A stretch of 64,000 bases of DNA from Lethocerus indicus. Taxonomy: Eukaryota; Arthropoda; Insecta; Hemiptera; Belostomatidae. The stretch lies in NCBI GenBank assembly GCA_019843655.1, contig JACDQD010000002.1, positions 5,652,585 through 5,716,584 on the forward strand, in the 5' to 3' direction. The notes beneath the pieces are model-generated. The model was not told where the DNA came from and made no database searches. It saw only the letters and a program-made list of their open reading frames with translations. Shown here piece by piece: positions 13,914-26,740 of this stretch; the stretch's first letter is position 1, and every line of letters starts with the position of its first letter. Position numbers and translations under genes: made by a program.

Positions 13914-13947
13914 GGAATAGAAGGAATTAAATTTGGAATAGAAGGAA
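13914..13947. repeat. 13-bp direct repeat, 21-bp period
   Basis: GGAATAGAAGGAA occurs at 13914-13926 and 13935-13947, separated by an AT-rich spacer. Confidence 0.75.
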
Positions 13948-14378
13948 CGAATGTCATGAATTAAGATGATATACAGGATAACACCGAACAATATTAACTT
14001 TCATTGTAGTTTCCCCCTAATAATCTGATAGTGAATTAAAAGCAATAGATGATTATAAGTATTATATTATTCATCCCGGTGCTTCATACTTTCACTAGCA
14101 GTTATGTGTTTTATAATTATTGCGAACAATTAAAATTACAATTACCAACCCGCAGAAGATCTCACGTTAAATGAAAAAACAGATCAATTATCTATTAAAT
14201 CCGAATTAGCCATTATAGTAGTTGATAGCCAATTACAGCAAGCATATTTATTAATTAACGCTGACGAGAATTAATGTTATCATTTAAATTGTTAGTCTAT
14301 CAAAGGTCAAACAAAGAGTATTTTGCATACATAAGCTTGCAGGACTAACAAAAATATGATTACCTGTCACCTCTTGCG

Positions 14379-14426
14379 GTTTTGGTCCATTTGTAGATTG
14401 GTTTCGGCATAACGCAATCGTCAGGG
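14379..14426 (-). repeat. dispersed GGTTTCGGC repeat, copy A (decayed hammerhead-like core)
   Basis: The plus strand shows TTTGGTCCATTTGTAG, then GGTTTCGGC, then 12-nt spacing to TCGTCAG. On the minus strand this is CUGACGA-N12-GAAACC, an intact CUGANGA/GAAA spacing. The flanks do not pair as helix I, and the GUC triplet reads AUC. It is homologous to the copies at 33.9, 46.6 and 60.1 kb. Confidence 0.6.
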
Positions 14427-16897
14427 TCAATTACAATTGCATAATCAAAAAAGCCGACCATTGCAACACTGTGATATAATAATATCCGATTATTGCATTG
14501 AAGTAAATTTTTACGCCGGTGTACAAATAGACGAAAAGCGTTACAATCTATAATGTAATATCATTCACGCCTAATAGATTGAACAGTTCTCTCATATTCA
14601 GTAGATTTATCGCATTACTAAATATCGCGCAGCACTGAATTGATGTTGTAAACATACAACCGGTTTAGAAGAAAATGTATACGTTCAGAATACAAAAATA
14701 ATACCACCAGACGGATAAATCAAAAGGGACCACTGAATGTAAATGAATGGTGGGAGCCACCATTATGAATTAGTCAAGAACATTTTTAGTTCTCGGGAAA
14801 TTTGATATTCCAAACCAATATACAAGTAGACGGATATACGGTAAACAGTGTAATAACGGTTTATTTCAAATAATACACACACGTTTAATATATCGTACAT
14901 CTACGTATGTAAGTGCCGCAGGAAATTTTCGTTTGGTAAAACGCCTCACTACGATTTACTGGCGAGATACTACTGATGATGGCGAGAAGATCGGGGTAGT
15001 ATATATGAAATCAGCGAGTGTTTATATAAGATTGTAGGACTGATGATATTCCAACCCTCACGCAACCCCTTCATATTTCGAATGTAATATTTCGTTTTAT
15101 CAAAAGAACAAAGGCATTCTGAAAGATTTAAAGAAGTTCATATAAATTACGCACGTTCGAATTATGTAAGCCAGAGAAAATAATACGAGACGAAAAAATA
15201 CTGATAATGACAGTAATACATATAACAATACCAAACCAACATAAATTTATGTTGTTTACACACTGATGTAAACACACTTTAATTTCAAATGTTTTAATTA
15301 CTGCGAGTGGGTCATTTTATAATAGCCCCAGACACGCGAACTCAAAATGAACGAAGCCCCACAAAAATAGAATCAGCACGTATCTCTGTAAACTGGTTTT
15401 ACACGTGTATTTAAAAACTTTGCCCAAGACAATTTAACAATAAGATTTTTCCATCCGTAAAGTGAATAGAAAAATTCCATTTTGTTGCCATAAAGGAAAT
15501 CACTGATCGGTAAATAAGGCAATTTTAATACTCATAATGTTTTAATGTCTCAATTGCGCTGACTTGCTTGTTATTTCTCGATAGCAAGGGAAACATTTCA
15601 AACGAGTTGTTAATTAAGCAAATAATCGCTTCAGCGTAAAATAAATAAGTAAATGCATTCATCTTTCGAGTACTATCTCAACGATTAACTCATTATTGAA
15701 ATTAACCACACAAACGATACGTTATCAATTTGTCAATTAGAAATATACTAGATCCTTTCAAATTATACCAACTTTAGAGTTGAGACTGAGTTTAATTCTA
15801 CAAAATTCTTACAAAATTTTAACTGCTAGAGTTTTAAGCGTGTAAAAAGTTGTTATTTTCATCTTGCTTCTTCTTGTCAACGCCGCCCAAGATCTGACAA
15901 AGACTCCTCAATGGAACTCAGTTTTAAACTAAATATTCTCACTTTCCCCTCAATTCGCTAAACCGTTCAGAAATAATTACATACAAATCATTTTCAAATT
16001 TTCCACTTTGCTTCTTTCGTTTCATATTTTCCCGAATATTCCGCTCAATTGAATTCTAAAATGGGGCCAGTTATTTTATACTTAGTTTGAAACGGGAGAT
16101 TGTGACGAAATCCAGACTTATTGCGTTTCTCCCTTCTGTCGTGTTGCTTCCCGCTCGCTCACTGGGTCTGTTTCTCATAGACAAACTTTCCAAACCGTCT
16201 CATTTCTGTTGTTCGAACTGAAGGAAAACAGTCAGGGCGGGTCGATAAATAATCGGAGCTATTTTTAAAAAAAGTAGACACCTTCCAGGAAACAATTAAA
16301 CTGATTCCCATTCCAGTTACCACCTTCAAAATCCCATGTATCAAAACAGGTAAACCGATCAGCAAAATCCCCCATATGGTATTAAATTGTTATTTTTTTC
16401 TTAAAAATGCAATCTAGACTTGCTTGAGAGACGAATAATTCAAAAAGAAAAGTACAGTGTGTCATCATGCCATATAGAAAGGAATTGTGACGCATAATAA
16501 TGAGTTCGCAGTGAAAGTTCAACATGAATCTTAAGACCGGATAGGAAAAAAAGGCAAATGGTTTGTAGAAACCGACTGAAGGACTGATGCAACGATGAGT
16601 TGCACAATGTAGAAAGCTCACAGAAACAGATCGGGACCAACAGAACAAAAAAGAAAGAAAACGAATTTGTCACAAAACGGTTTAATGCGTCCCAAGGAAA
16701 CGGCCCGACAGGTAAATGGAACAGCCCAATCATTAACTACTAAATTATTACCTACCGTTCCCAAAACGAATACATTTCAACAGGCAAGAAACTTACTTGA
16801 AATTCACAAATAAGGATATAAACGAAGTGAATTCGAGTGGTAATATTTAAAATTTACCACAAAACAAAAAAACGATATAGCATATTCATTCCAGCAC

Positions 16898-16953
<56 letters not shown>

Positions 16954-19900
16954 AACTTCCTTACTGGAGAATGGAAAAAGCGTTGCGGAACTGTAAACGG
17001 CACCGTAATTAAGCTGCCAATTAGTTTGGGAAAACTTTCAATGAAGCCGACGCAATTAAGAATGGGTATTGTAAAGATGAATGGGATATGCCGTTGCAAA
17101 AAAAGGAACCAGCGATTGCAACACAGCCGGCAAAAGAAGGGACCTGTCATGGACTTTTGGTTTCATTTAATTTCCCTGGAGCCTTGAAAGCGATATACCA
17201 ATCTGTAATCGTACTAACGATCAATCGATTCATGCAGTCAAACTGCAAGCGGATGATTTTATCCAGTGTTCATTTATGATTGATAAATTTTATAATTTCA
17301 TAAACCTAAAGTCTTAAAATTTTAATTTTTTCACCGACTGCATATACGTCACGTTTTCAACGACCGTGGTATCCCTACGACTGGATAGGACCATTAGCGG
17401 CGTTCCAGCCGTTTTGGTAAGCACCACATTTCCCGGTGGCGATAACAGATCGTAACCCTAATGAATGCATATTATAATAAATGATTTAAGAGTAGGTCCG
17501 CGGTATTCGGCCCCGATACGGTTCATATATCAATGGTGGTCTCACGCTTCATTCGTTTACGAATAATAATAAATATTCTCACAATGCCCCCCATATCGCC
17601 ACGTAAGAGTTATACAATACAAAGCGAAATATGCTGCTGGAATCTCGAACACGTTATATTTATTTTTAACGGTTAATGGAGCACATCAAACTTAAGAAGG
17701 AGAAATCAATTTTCCAGTCTTCTTTAATATACTTCTAATATTTGTAAACTCCAAAGTGAGTGTGCAATAAAGCAATGAAATTAAACAAGCTAAAATGAAA
17801 CTGCTCTTTCAGGAAGCTGGCTGTTAGCAAGCAATAAAACCGATTATAGTTTAATCCGGATTAACTTTGTCAATAACTCATTTTCATTTCGATATCTTGT
17901 TTATTCTGTAGAGATAAAATAATAATGATTAATACCCGCGAGCAAATACATATGTCAGTGTCATCAAAATAAGTGCCAATTAAAAAAGGCGAATCGTTCT
18001 TTCAGATCTTAGACGCCAGCCTTAGAGGAGTGGGAAAACAATTGTTTTCAAGTCCATGAGGGCAGAGTCGAAAAACATACGCGAGAAACTGAAGTTACCA
18101 TGGCATTCTTAAATGGGCACAGGACTGTAGAACAATGGCTAAAATAGCTGGGACAATTAGCTAGGTAATACACAGATTGGAGATTTTTCACTCTGATTAA
18201 AGAAAATAAACCGGGCCGCTCCTCGAGATTTCGTTTCGGGACTGAAATCAGCGGAAAGGGTAGGGGCGTACTAATTAAACTGAAACTAGGATTAATGTTA
18301 AACTAGTTCCCATGTGAACTAATGTTGAAATTAAATTCTGCAGGAGAATTTCTCAAGGTTAGTATATTTTAGTCAATGTCCATCAATCAAGACGAACAAA
18401 CGAATGCACCTGACAACTCATCACCTGCCAAATCCGACAAGCAGAAAAACTATTCCCTTATATCAAGACAATTCGAATGGGGATAATAATTTAGTAATCT
18501 AACAAAGATTCCAGACAAATTTATTTCTATATTTGGTACAAAACAGAACGACCAGTGATTATGATACTCTTAACAAACAGTAGTACTTGGAATTACTATA
18601 TCAGTAAGTTCTGCCAACAGAAAGTATTAATTTTGTAATATTACTTTGATTTAACCCCACCCACTACTAATTTCCTACATATGGCCCCATATCCTCTCGC
18701 AACACGCAAATAAAATGAATATTGTTAATACCTGAAATGCCGATTATGCCCCGAAAATTCCCCAAGGGTATCTTGAATTTGAGGAAGCGGTAAACATCCG
18801 TCTTGGGGCGCCCAAAATTTTCTCGGGGGGACGTTAAAAATAACACTTAAAGCCGGACTGAAACTTTCCTTTTAGCGTACATTGGGAATGGAATTGCAAA
18901 GGAAGCTATTCAGAGCCGTCCTCCCTTCAGTAGAACTTCACCAATAGAAACGGACTCTCAAGAAATGGTCTTTCGCGTCACTGACATTCCCTTGTCTTCT
19001 TTGCAAACTCAAATTCGGCAAATGAATAAAATATCGAGTCATAAATGACTACAGAACCAACATATAAATTAATCGGTACTCGGTCATGTTCAAGATTGGT
19101 ACTGAAACTAATTGAAATTTCTGACGAAAATAAGTAACCAAATATCACGCATTTACTTTATTCATTTATTATACTGGTGTGTTCACATAATTAAAGTGAA
19201 ATATGTTAAGTACACAGTTATATCGATGTAATAATTTAATTATACGGGCTATATTACAAGTTTGAATGTTTTGAATGAAATGAAGAGGAATAAGGTTAAT
19301 GATATTTCTCGCTTCAAAATTAGATTTCAAAATGGTTCATTGGTTGAACGACAACAGTGGTTACAGCCATCAGTGTATACTGATGATGCCGATGGTTTTC
19401 GTAGCGATTTATTACTTCCCAACAATAGTTAAACCTATGTATATTTCGATGAGTATGGTGAAGGTACAAAAAAATTACCAATTCTATGTGTGTTAGAGTG
19501 AATTTATACTTTAGTAACCGAATACCGAAATATATTTGGTACGCAAACGGATATGAATGATTGACTCACTAAAAAGCCGGCTTGAATACAATGAGGTGGG
19601 ACCCTCGGTGGTGCATAAATAAAGTCGTTTAGTGATTCACCGAAGACGTTCTGACAATTAATAGTAGGCAGTAGGTGTATAGGAAATATCGGCTCAGGGA
19701 GCACAAGATGAATACGAATGAGAACCCATAAGGCTTTTAACACGTACTCTACTACCGTCGTAGTTTTTAAAGCCCCTTATAAAATTAACGATGCATTCAT
19801 CAAGGGGGAGAAGAAATTATAAAAGTTGTTATGACACATTTTTATTAATAGCTGACAAAACCAACATTAAATAAGAAACGAAATTAAAGAAAAAGTTAAA

Positions 19901-20230
19901 CTTTTTATTATAATGAAAGGGATTTTTTTAGTTAACATTTTTCACTTCGACATTTCGTCAACTATTTGGAATCGATTTTCCACCTAAATAAATTACACGA
20001 TTTAAGATGCAGTTTTGGTTATATTATAAGTGCTGCATATATTATAGTTATATAAAGTTATAGGAATCTTGGCTCCAATGCTGTATTGATTAAAATTACT
20101 GTAAGGATGGTGGAATGCTAGTGAAAGCCGATGACGGAAAATAGAAATAGTAATAATATTCCGTACCCACACGGCACAAGTAAATAGCTTTGTGGAAATA
20201 AATTTATATTCCCATATTTATTCCTAAAAA
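14427..20230. other. AT-rich spacer
   Basis: It contains (AT)n at 16901. Near 18749-18763 a G/C-flanked CCCCGAAAATTCCCC palindrome-like site occurs, with a related GCCCAAAATTTTC sequence about 60 bp downstream. No recognisable ORF. Confidence 0.55.
16901..16951. repeat. (AT)n microsatellite
   Basis: An uninterrupted AT run of about 50 bp. The Tyr/Ile-alternating open frames across it (16837-17187 plus, 16854-17150 minus) are produced by the repeat and are not genes. Confidence 0.97.
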
Positions 20231-20238
20231 AAATAAAT

Positions 20239-20670
20239 GTGGGAAATAAAAACCCGGGTCCAACTCGTTTAAGCCGCGTCACTGAAAGTTCACTAACTAG
20301 ATGCATGATATGGTTTTATGTCTTTTTAAAATATATAAATGTTTATAAATCTTGCTGTTTCGGCACAGCTGTGTCCCGCGGGCTGGAGGGTAGAGGTAAG
20401 TGGGTGCCCTCCTCTTCTATGACACTTGAAGACAGATGTCTGCCTACTCCAACCGGATCATTCCCCCGCCGCGCTGAGTGTTTAAACGCCCCTAATTGGC
20501 CCTCTCGCTCAAATTTCCAACCGAAAGTACCCGTCCATTACATCCTCCCGTATATTGTTTTACATTTACTCCAGACATGTACCCCCGCCGGTTTTAGCTC
20601 TTGTTCCCAGCGATTTTCAGAGTACGGCCTTTGTACCGAATGGATGTTTAACGGAGTAATTGAGGCGTGA
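20239..20670 (+). other. unassigned 143-codon open frame in GC-richer island
   Basis: Open frame with several Cys residues and no known domain. The island (20370-20660) is distinctly richer in G/C than its flanks. There is no evidence for splicing or expression, so it is listed only as the longest frame of this stretch. Confidence 0.12.
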
Positions 20671-20801
20671 ATTGGTAATAATTGCAGAGAATATAACAAA
20701 AATTTTAAATTACCATTTCGGGCATCAGATCTGTCGGGTGATTCAACCAGACAGAAGAAATTTGGAACTATCAAAGCAATTATTGAAAATTCATAAGAAG
20801 G

Positions 20802-20868
20802 AACAACTGTTTTAATGCTGTATACAATAAGTATATAAATAAAATATGTATATATAAAAACAGTTGTT
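20802..20868. other. 12-bp inverted repeat
   Basis: AACAACTGTTTT (20802-20813) and AAAACAGTTGTT (20857-20868) are perfect complements separated by 43 bp of A/T. It is compatible with a tiny foldback element. I see no flanking duplication. Confidence 0.7.
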
Positions 20869-22487
20869 TTTATATATTTTACTTATAAATTAAGTTGTTT
20901 TGTAATTTATCTTTCACGTATGCCTGTGATTCTTCTCTTATTTTCAATATGAAATTAAAAGGGGACAATTTCGGACGCCTTATACAACACATTACACACC
21001 GTCAGATTGGGTTAGGTAGTTTAGGGCGTTACGGCGGTTGTTATCTGAGACAACGGGGTTGAACTCCGAAGAGAAAGCCGATTCTTCTTTTGAAGCGGCG
21101 TCCAGTTTCCCTGACCATAAATCCAACTTCTTCCACCACAAGCGGCGGCTCTTCTAAGGAATCTCTACGAGAGCGGGGACCGGTTCAAGGCGCTGACATT
21201 TCCCTTCGAGGAACGGCTAACCTTCATTTCCGAATAAAGAGGTCCAGTTAGCCTGCTGAAATAAAGAAACAAACTACCCGACGTTCCTTTACGTACCGCC
21301 TTATAGAATCCAGTCGTCGTTTGGATCCGTACTATCGCTATTTGTCTGCTGACATTGTGACTAATTCAAAATTAGCTTAAACAGGAGGGGGATACACGAG
21401 AGTCGAAATTAAGGTATATCACATACCCATCCTAACAAGCAAATGGAGGTAAAATATACGATTATTTAATTCGCACAAAAGTAATTAAGGAAGGTTGAAT
21501 AATATTGATATCTTATAATTAAATATATGGACAATGAAATAAAGTAAGAATGAAGCAAGAAATGTACATTACATTTTGTAATTAAATCCAAAATAAGTGA
21601 AGACAAATCACCGTAACATAAATTTAGAAAAGTCAAGTGTAATGTGGCATATTACGATAATTTACTACGAGTGAAGTAGGTGGAATGTTCTCAAAGGTTA
21701 GACAATAAGTGAAAAGATTTAAAAGGGAAGAAACCTTATTACGTCTTTAAATCTCATTTGGGCCTGTACAATTGTACAAAATCCGTCAGGACCAACTGTT
21801 CGGGTGCCGTTATGTCGAAGGATAGAAGAAGGTTGCTAGCAATAGGACACGATTGTAACCAAATTTTTCCTGTAAAAAACAGGTAATTCGGAACTCGTCT
21901 ATATAAAGAAGTTCCCATGATCTAATTGGGTTACGATGTTGTCGAAAAAAAAACGTAAAGACGGTCGTTGAGAGTACACTGTGGGATGAAGGAACATTGG
22001 AGGAGAATCAAGCGGAAATAATTGGCTCCTCTGAACGCTTCCTTCTTCCGCCATTTGAGCGGGCCAAGAATGAAACCATTTCTTCGCCATGTTCCGACAC
22101 AGTTATCTGCCAAATTTCCTGTTATCAACATGTCACTATCATACACTTGAAATATATCTATATTTGACCATTATGTAATGATGTAATGAAATTATTACAT
22201 GATAAGGACGTAATTAATTAAGTATAGACTTTCATATCTCCTCCCCTTTTATTTGTTTCTAAGGGATATGGCTGTTGAGGAAATGCTAGCTGAACAACGG
22301 ATCTTCTCTGTAGTTGAACCTTATTACTGACTGGTGAACTGAACAGATATACAGAAAGATACGTAATAGTTTAATAGATCAGTAATTACATAATATTTGC
22401 ATGTCTACGACGAAAGATATGGTCTATCGATTGCGATTAACATATGAGAAAGATAAATGTCTCTGATAATAAAAATTCCTAATACGT

Positions 22488-22505
22488 TTTTAATACGTAT
22501 TAAAA
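22488..22505. other. 18-bp perfect palindrome
   Basis: TTTTAATACGTATTAAAA, centred on TACGTA. It is AT-rich, so a site of this length is only moderately surprising. Confidence 0.7.
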
Positions 22506-23200
22506 TAATTTTCTACAAATACTTTCATTTTATTTTACCTCCTCTAAGAAACGAGCCGTAATTTAACGCTATTAAAACCCAGGATAAAGGCTGAGGCAGT
22601 GTTCAGACAACTAGGGAGCTAGCTAAGTTTGAAACTTTCACCATTTTTTAGGGCCCATGCCGCCCGCTAGGAAATGTATTGGGTGCGAACACTGCCTTTG
22701 TGCGAGGCGAAAGTTCACAGTGCTTTCTTTTCTTTTTTAACTCGGTAGTTTGATATTCATAGGAAAACGTGTCTAGCGCATAAAAACATTCAAGGGGAAA
22801 TGAAAAAACTTGACATACTGGTGCGCTTTTATCTCAGAAACGGAATTTTATATAGGACAAAAATAATACACGGACGATCAAAATTTACTAACTAAAATGC
22901 ATCTATAATTCATTAATTCAGTTATGATTAGTTTATATTAAGAAGTAACAAGCCAATATTAATTAGAATAACCAATCAAAGAAAATCCAGATAAAAAATA
23001 TGAAATATTGGTTTCAATGAAGAGGAACTGCTTGCAGCAATAAATACTGGGAATCAGCCGTATTACACTTTTGGGGGGGCCTTACACAAAATGTAGCGTT
23101 CGGGCCGAATTTTTTTGTTCACTCTTTTATTGTTATAACTGTAAAATGATACAACAAGCAACATTGATATAGGCACTAACTACAATAGACAACAATTAGA

Positions 23201-23223
23201 GGAGAAACCCACTGGTTTCCCCC
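23201..23223 (-). other. LINE 3' UTR stem-loop
   Basis: GAAACC (23204-23209) and GGTTTC (23214-23219) form a 6-bp stem with a CACT loop, flanked by further G/C pairs. It lies between the RT stop and the AATAAA of the LINE. A 3' UTR hairpin is a plausible recognition site for the element's own RT, but that role is inference. Confidence 0.6.
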
Positions 23224-23264
23224 TCTTTTTATTACTTTTTTATTCTTTTTTAAATTTTATTTAT

Positions 23265-23747
23265 TTAAACATTTAGGTCGCGTGGCCACTTCCTTTTCAG
23301 GCGTCTGTAAGGAACGTTTGGGATGTCGGAAAATAGTACGGTTTGGACTAGTGGATTAGGGTGATGGTTGAGTCGTGAGTGGAAATTGCTGTATCGTTGT
23401 ATGGCAAGGTTTCGGACAAACGGAACTTTAAGATCTGTGTGTAGGGTAAGGTTGGAGACATGATAGGGTGCGTTGGTTATTGTCCTTAATATTTTTGACT
23501 GTAAGGTTTGGATTTTTTGGATATTTGTCTGTTTGGCCGAACCCCACAGTTCGAGTCCGTATGTCCAGATCGGTTTAAGTATTGTGTTGTACAATAATAA
23601 TTTGTTGTTTAAGCTTAATTTTGATCTATTGTCTAGTAATCTATGTAGTAACTTGTATCGACTGTTAACTTCCAGTCTTTTTAGTTTTATGTGTGGATTC
23701 CATGTAAGTCTTTTGTCTATATAGAGGGCCAAATCTTTTTGTCCCAT
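23265..23747 (-). CDS. C-terminal fragment of jockey-like reverse transcriptase (pol ORF2)
   Basis: This 160-residue open frame is the distal part of a LINE pol protein, which would copy element RNA into DNA at a nicked target. It keeps family hallmarks in order: DKRLTWNPHI near residues 11-20 (the LDxRLTW block after the palm), NNKLLLYNTILKPIWTYGLELWG near 47-69 (the highly conserved KxxLYxxxLKPIWTYGxxLWG block), IQTLQSKILRTITNAPYHVSN near 78-98, and a basic terminus RRLKRKWPRDLNV. The usual LG before LDxRLTW reads LA. The APE endonuclease and the RT catalytic FADD-bearing region are missing, so the fragment cannot act alone. The first Met is simply the first in the frame and is not a biological start; the frame is open upstream to about 23865. 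No stops interrupt the conserved part, which suggests a fairly recent insertion. Confidence 0.9.
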   Translation of the reverse strand: MGQKDLALYIDKRLTWNPHIKLKRLEVNSRYKLLHRLLDNRSKLSLNNKLLLYNTILKPIWTYGLELWGSAKQTNIQKIQTLQSKILRTITNAPYHVSNLTLHTDLKVPFVRNLAIQRYSNFHSRLNHHPNPLVQTVLFSDIPNVPYRRLKRKWPRDLNV

Positions 23748-23929
23748 GTCTATTGGTAAATCCGGTTGAAAATAGGAATTGAATAGGTTAAAATAGAGAA
23801 ATGTTGAAATGGTTAACCGAAGACACCCGAAAGGGGCTGTTCCCCTTTTTAATGGCGGGAATTAATAATCAATCAATAATCGAATAATATTATACCTCTC
23901 GATATCGTAGAAATCCCCCAGGAGGTACA

Positions 23930-24400
23930 GAAATAACGTTTATGCGACGATGGTAGGGGGGTCCTGGAAGTAATTTAGGCCGCGGGCGGGGAGATGGGGT
24001 CGATCGGGGGAAAAGGATGACATAGAGAAGAAGAAAGCCGGGCGGAACTTTGTCTTTTGGGGCGGTGAACCGGGACAGAAGAGGAAGATAATAAAGAGAG
24101 TAGGGGAGAGCAGACTAGTGTCGGGAGTAGAGTCTTAATGAGCCAGGAAAGAGTCCCACGGGGCTAAAGCCCATTACTAGTCCCGGCAAGGAAGAGTCAC
24201 TCTCGCTTTGAATGGAAGGGGGGGGGTTACCGCCCTGCGATTTCAAAATTGACCCGCCAAGAGGTTTTCAATTAGGGGTGGGTGGAGACCCTCCCTCCGC
24301 GCAACACAAACTAACTTACTTTCGGGACTTTAGATTAGGACCACCGCCTATTGTCGGGGATTTGGCCCAACTAAAGGCCTAGGCACAGATCCCATCCCTA
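23930..24400. other. G-rich/purine-rich island
   Basis: Many G runs (for example seven G near 23955 and nine near 24220), GGGCGGGGAGATGGGG-type sequence, purine-rich GAAGAAGAAAG and GAGAGTAGGGGAGAG stretches, and a small hairpin GGGGCTAAAGCCC near 24160. No ORF of note. It could be an accessible regulatory element or simply compositional. Confidence 0.4.
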
Positions 24401-26470
24401 CTTTTATTGGATTAATTTAATTCACTTTGAAACCTACTAAAAATATTTCGACTTCTAAATGTTAAATATCGGCGACTACAAGCTAATTGGAGAGCCCAAA
24501 CAAACATAAATGCATGTAACTCGATCTACACTGAACACCCAATTGCGGCCCACAACAAATACTATATTTAATGTATATTTATATGTAATTATTATTAATT
24601 AAATTACGCCATATTCCGTATTATAAACTATTAAATTACACGCTAAAAACGCTTTTTGTAGGGTCAAAACTATCTACTAGATTATATTTGTTTATTGTTA
24701 AAAAGTAAATTCTACATAGAATTAGACCAACTATTAAACTGGCCTTATTACATGTAAAAACACACTGGAGTTGATTGTTTTACAGTTAGACTGTGACTGT
24801 AGATTATCTCTATGATACTGTAGATTATCCTATTACGTCTATGAAATTCTCATTCTATTACAGCAGAAACCTATTAATATACAATATAACAGCAATAGAT
24901 TTGACTTATACTAGAACTATGTAACTTTTATTTTCCCGATCAAAATATGAACCAAGCAACCCGATCCTTAGTTTCGTATTTCTTTTAGAATTCCAGTTGA
25001 ATCATCGACCGACAATTCGACAGCCGTCGAGATAACAAACCGTGGAAATAATTTTCACAGAAAGTTGAACGAGGACAGAGCCGTATAGGGGACTAATGAC
25101 GGCACAGTGGAACTGTGGATGGAGAAGCACTCATCGGGTTGGAGTCAAGTTGGAGGCTGGCCCGGGGATTCAGAAACGAGAGGTTTCCAATTAAACCCCT
25201 TCACCAACTTCTGCCCTCGCCAAGCTTTCAATCTCCTATTGTTCTGGATTTAGTACCGCCGTCGTTGAGACACTTCTAAATCCGGCACCAAACGCGACCT
25301 CAAAACCCAGTCCTAACACTGCGAAATCCGCGCGTCAATAAATAATCCCTACTTTGAAACTGGGCGCATTAGAACATTAGGCGTAGAGTTCATTTGCAAT
25401 TGGCGAAAATCCGGGCATAATCTTTGTAGGCACAATATGACAGTGATGTTCTAATCAGTTTTCTAATTCTCATTTTTTTATATTCTATTGACATATTTTT
25501 TCAACTTGAAGAGTTCAACTTTTTTATTTCATCTTTTCCATGACCGAATGAAATACTAAACCTAAGTAATGTGATAATACTTCAAAAGGGGAAAAAGGAA
25601 TGAAATTAGAACACTGTAAAACATTCCATGAATTGTTTCACTCGCTCACAATTAAACAGAGAATGGGGATTGTCAAACTCCCAGAAAACGGGAAAGGGAA
25701 ACAACACCTCTCAAAAAATTGCCGCTGATAACAAAATCTGACTCAAAATCTACGGTGAAGAATTACGAACAAACAGTTCGTTAGAGTATCGGATGTTTGC
25801 GGATCCCTCGAGGGTCGGCTAAAGGGGTAATATGATAGGGGGTGAGGACGTTAATTAATAATCATATCAGAAAGAAGATGTAGATTCAAATGGTTAAATG
25901 GAAGAAGAATAACCAACTTCGAGTAAATGAATACCTCTCTATTACTTACGGTCTTGAAGAAATGATAGACAGCATTAGTTACTTTTCCTTACCTGCAACA
26001 GAGCACAGATTCTATTAATATATTGTGGTTAATCAATCAACGTAAAATTTAGAGAAAGAGTTGTTTGAAGGATGGCATGAATTGCCCAATACCCTCTCCC
26101 CACCTTCTCATCCCAAGTTTTTGGAGACGTGACAAATATAAATTTGTTATTTGGTAAATCTTGCTGGCATTGCGTTCTCCTGGTGTTTTATTTCCCCAGT
26201 AACCAATAAATCTGGTGGGCGTACCAAAATATATTCTGGTCGAAAACCAGCAAATTTCTCATAGGAATGTTCTCAATTATTTGAAACAATCGTGACCTTA
26301 TTTGAAATCATTCTAAATACCAATTTTTATTTATTTTTTTATTTTACGTTCACATAAACGTAGAAAGTCAGTGAGTCCGTATGTCTTACCCCTGTCCAGT
26401 ATACTGAAAGAGCGTATCCCACGCTGTAGAATTTTAATGAAATAAAGTCGCTTATACATTTATAAACCTT
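24401..26470. other. AT-rich spacer
   Basis: A moderately GC-rich patch lies at 25010-25340. No gene, repeat or RNA recognised. Confidence 0.55.
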
Positions 26471-26509
26471 CCTCTTGGGGTTTGGTGGCTGGCATTAACC
26501 TTGAAGAGT

Positions 26510-26650
26510 AAGGCCCATGGCCCCGGCCCCGGACCATGGCCCGGACCCGCGCATCACCCCAAGCTCAATCGATATCCACCCCACTTGCCCAGCTCCGACC
26601 TACCGCCCTCCACCCACCCCCCCTCATCACCACCAGACACTATTAATTGC
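26510..26650. other. C-rich island with short Pro/His-rich frame
   Basis: GGCCCCGG repeats and CACCCACCCC-type sequence give a plus-strand 73-residue frame (26517-26738) rich in Pro and His. Low-complexity composition explains the frame; coding is unlikely. Confidence 0.35.
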
Positions 26651-26740
26651 GTCCCCTTCTCTTTATGATATCGTCCCAGTTATTGCCCGGATTAAAATTC
26701 GCCATAAAAAACGATACGCCCGGTTTTACTCAAATTAATT

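Larger units (their letters stand above)
20671..23100. other. AT-rich spacer up to the LINE tail
   Basis: It contains inverted repeats at 20802 and 22488 and a GC-richer patch at 21000-21330 (for example GGCGGTTGTT...GGCGGCTC). No gene seen. Confidence 0.55.
23110..23800 (-). mobile_element. 5'-truncated jockey-clade non-LTR retrotransposon (LINE) 3' end
   Basis: Read on the minus strand, this is the 3' end of a LINE. It holds the C-terminal part of the reverse-transcriptase ORF (stop at 23265-23267), then a short A-rich 3' UTR, a hairpin with 6-bp arms (23204-23209 and 23214-23219, loop of 4), an AATAAA signal (plus-strand TTTATT at 23126-23131) and a short A-tail (plus-strand T run 23110-23116). 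The tail about 10 nt beyond AATAAA is what a reverse-transcribed polyadenylated RNA leaves. Recognisable RT similarity fades above about 23770 and the frame meets a stop near 23865, so the copy is 5'-truncated as is usual for target-primed insertion. The 5' boundary is approximate. I looked for a target-site duplication by eye and found none. Host: jockey elements are typical of insects and other arthropods. Confidence 0.88.

Noticed and set aside
15036..15075. ATATTCCAACCCTCACGCAACCCC as a third copy of the insertion tail
   Set aside because: Only about 15 bases match, with shifts, and the rest of the tail is absent.
16837..17187. Open frames on both strands across the (AT)n run
   Set aside because: The alternating Tyr/Ile residues are a direct translation of the microsatellite, with no conserved sequence outside it.
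23473..23724. 83-residue plus-strand frame inside the LINE
   Set aside because: Antisense shadow of the reverse-transcriptase fragment.
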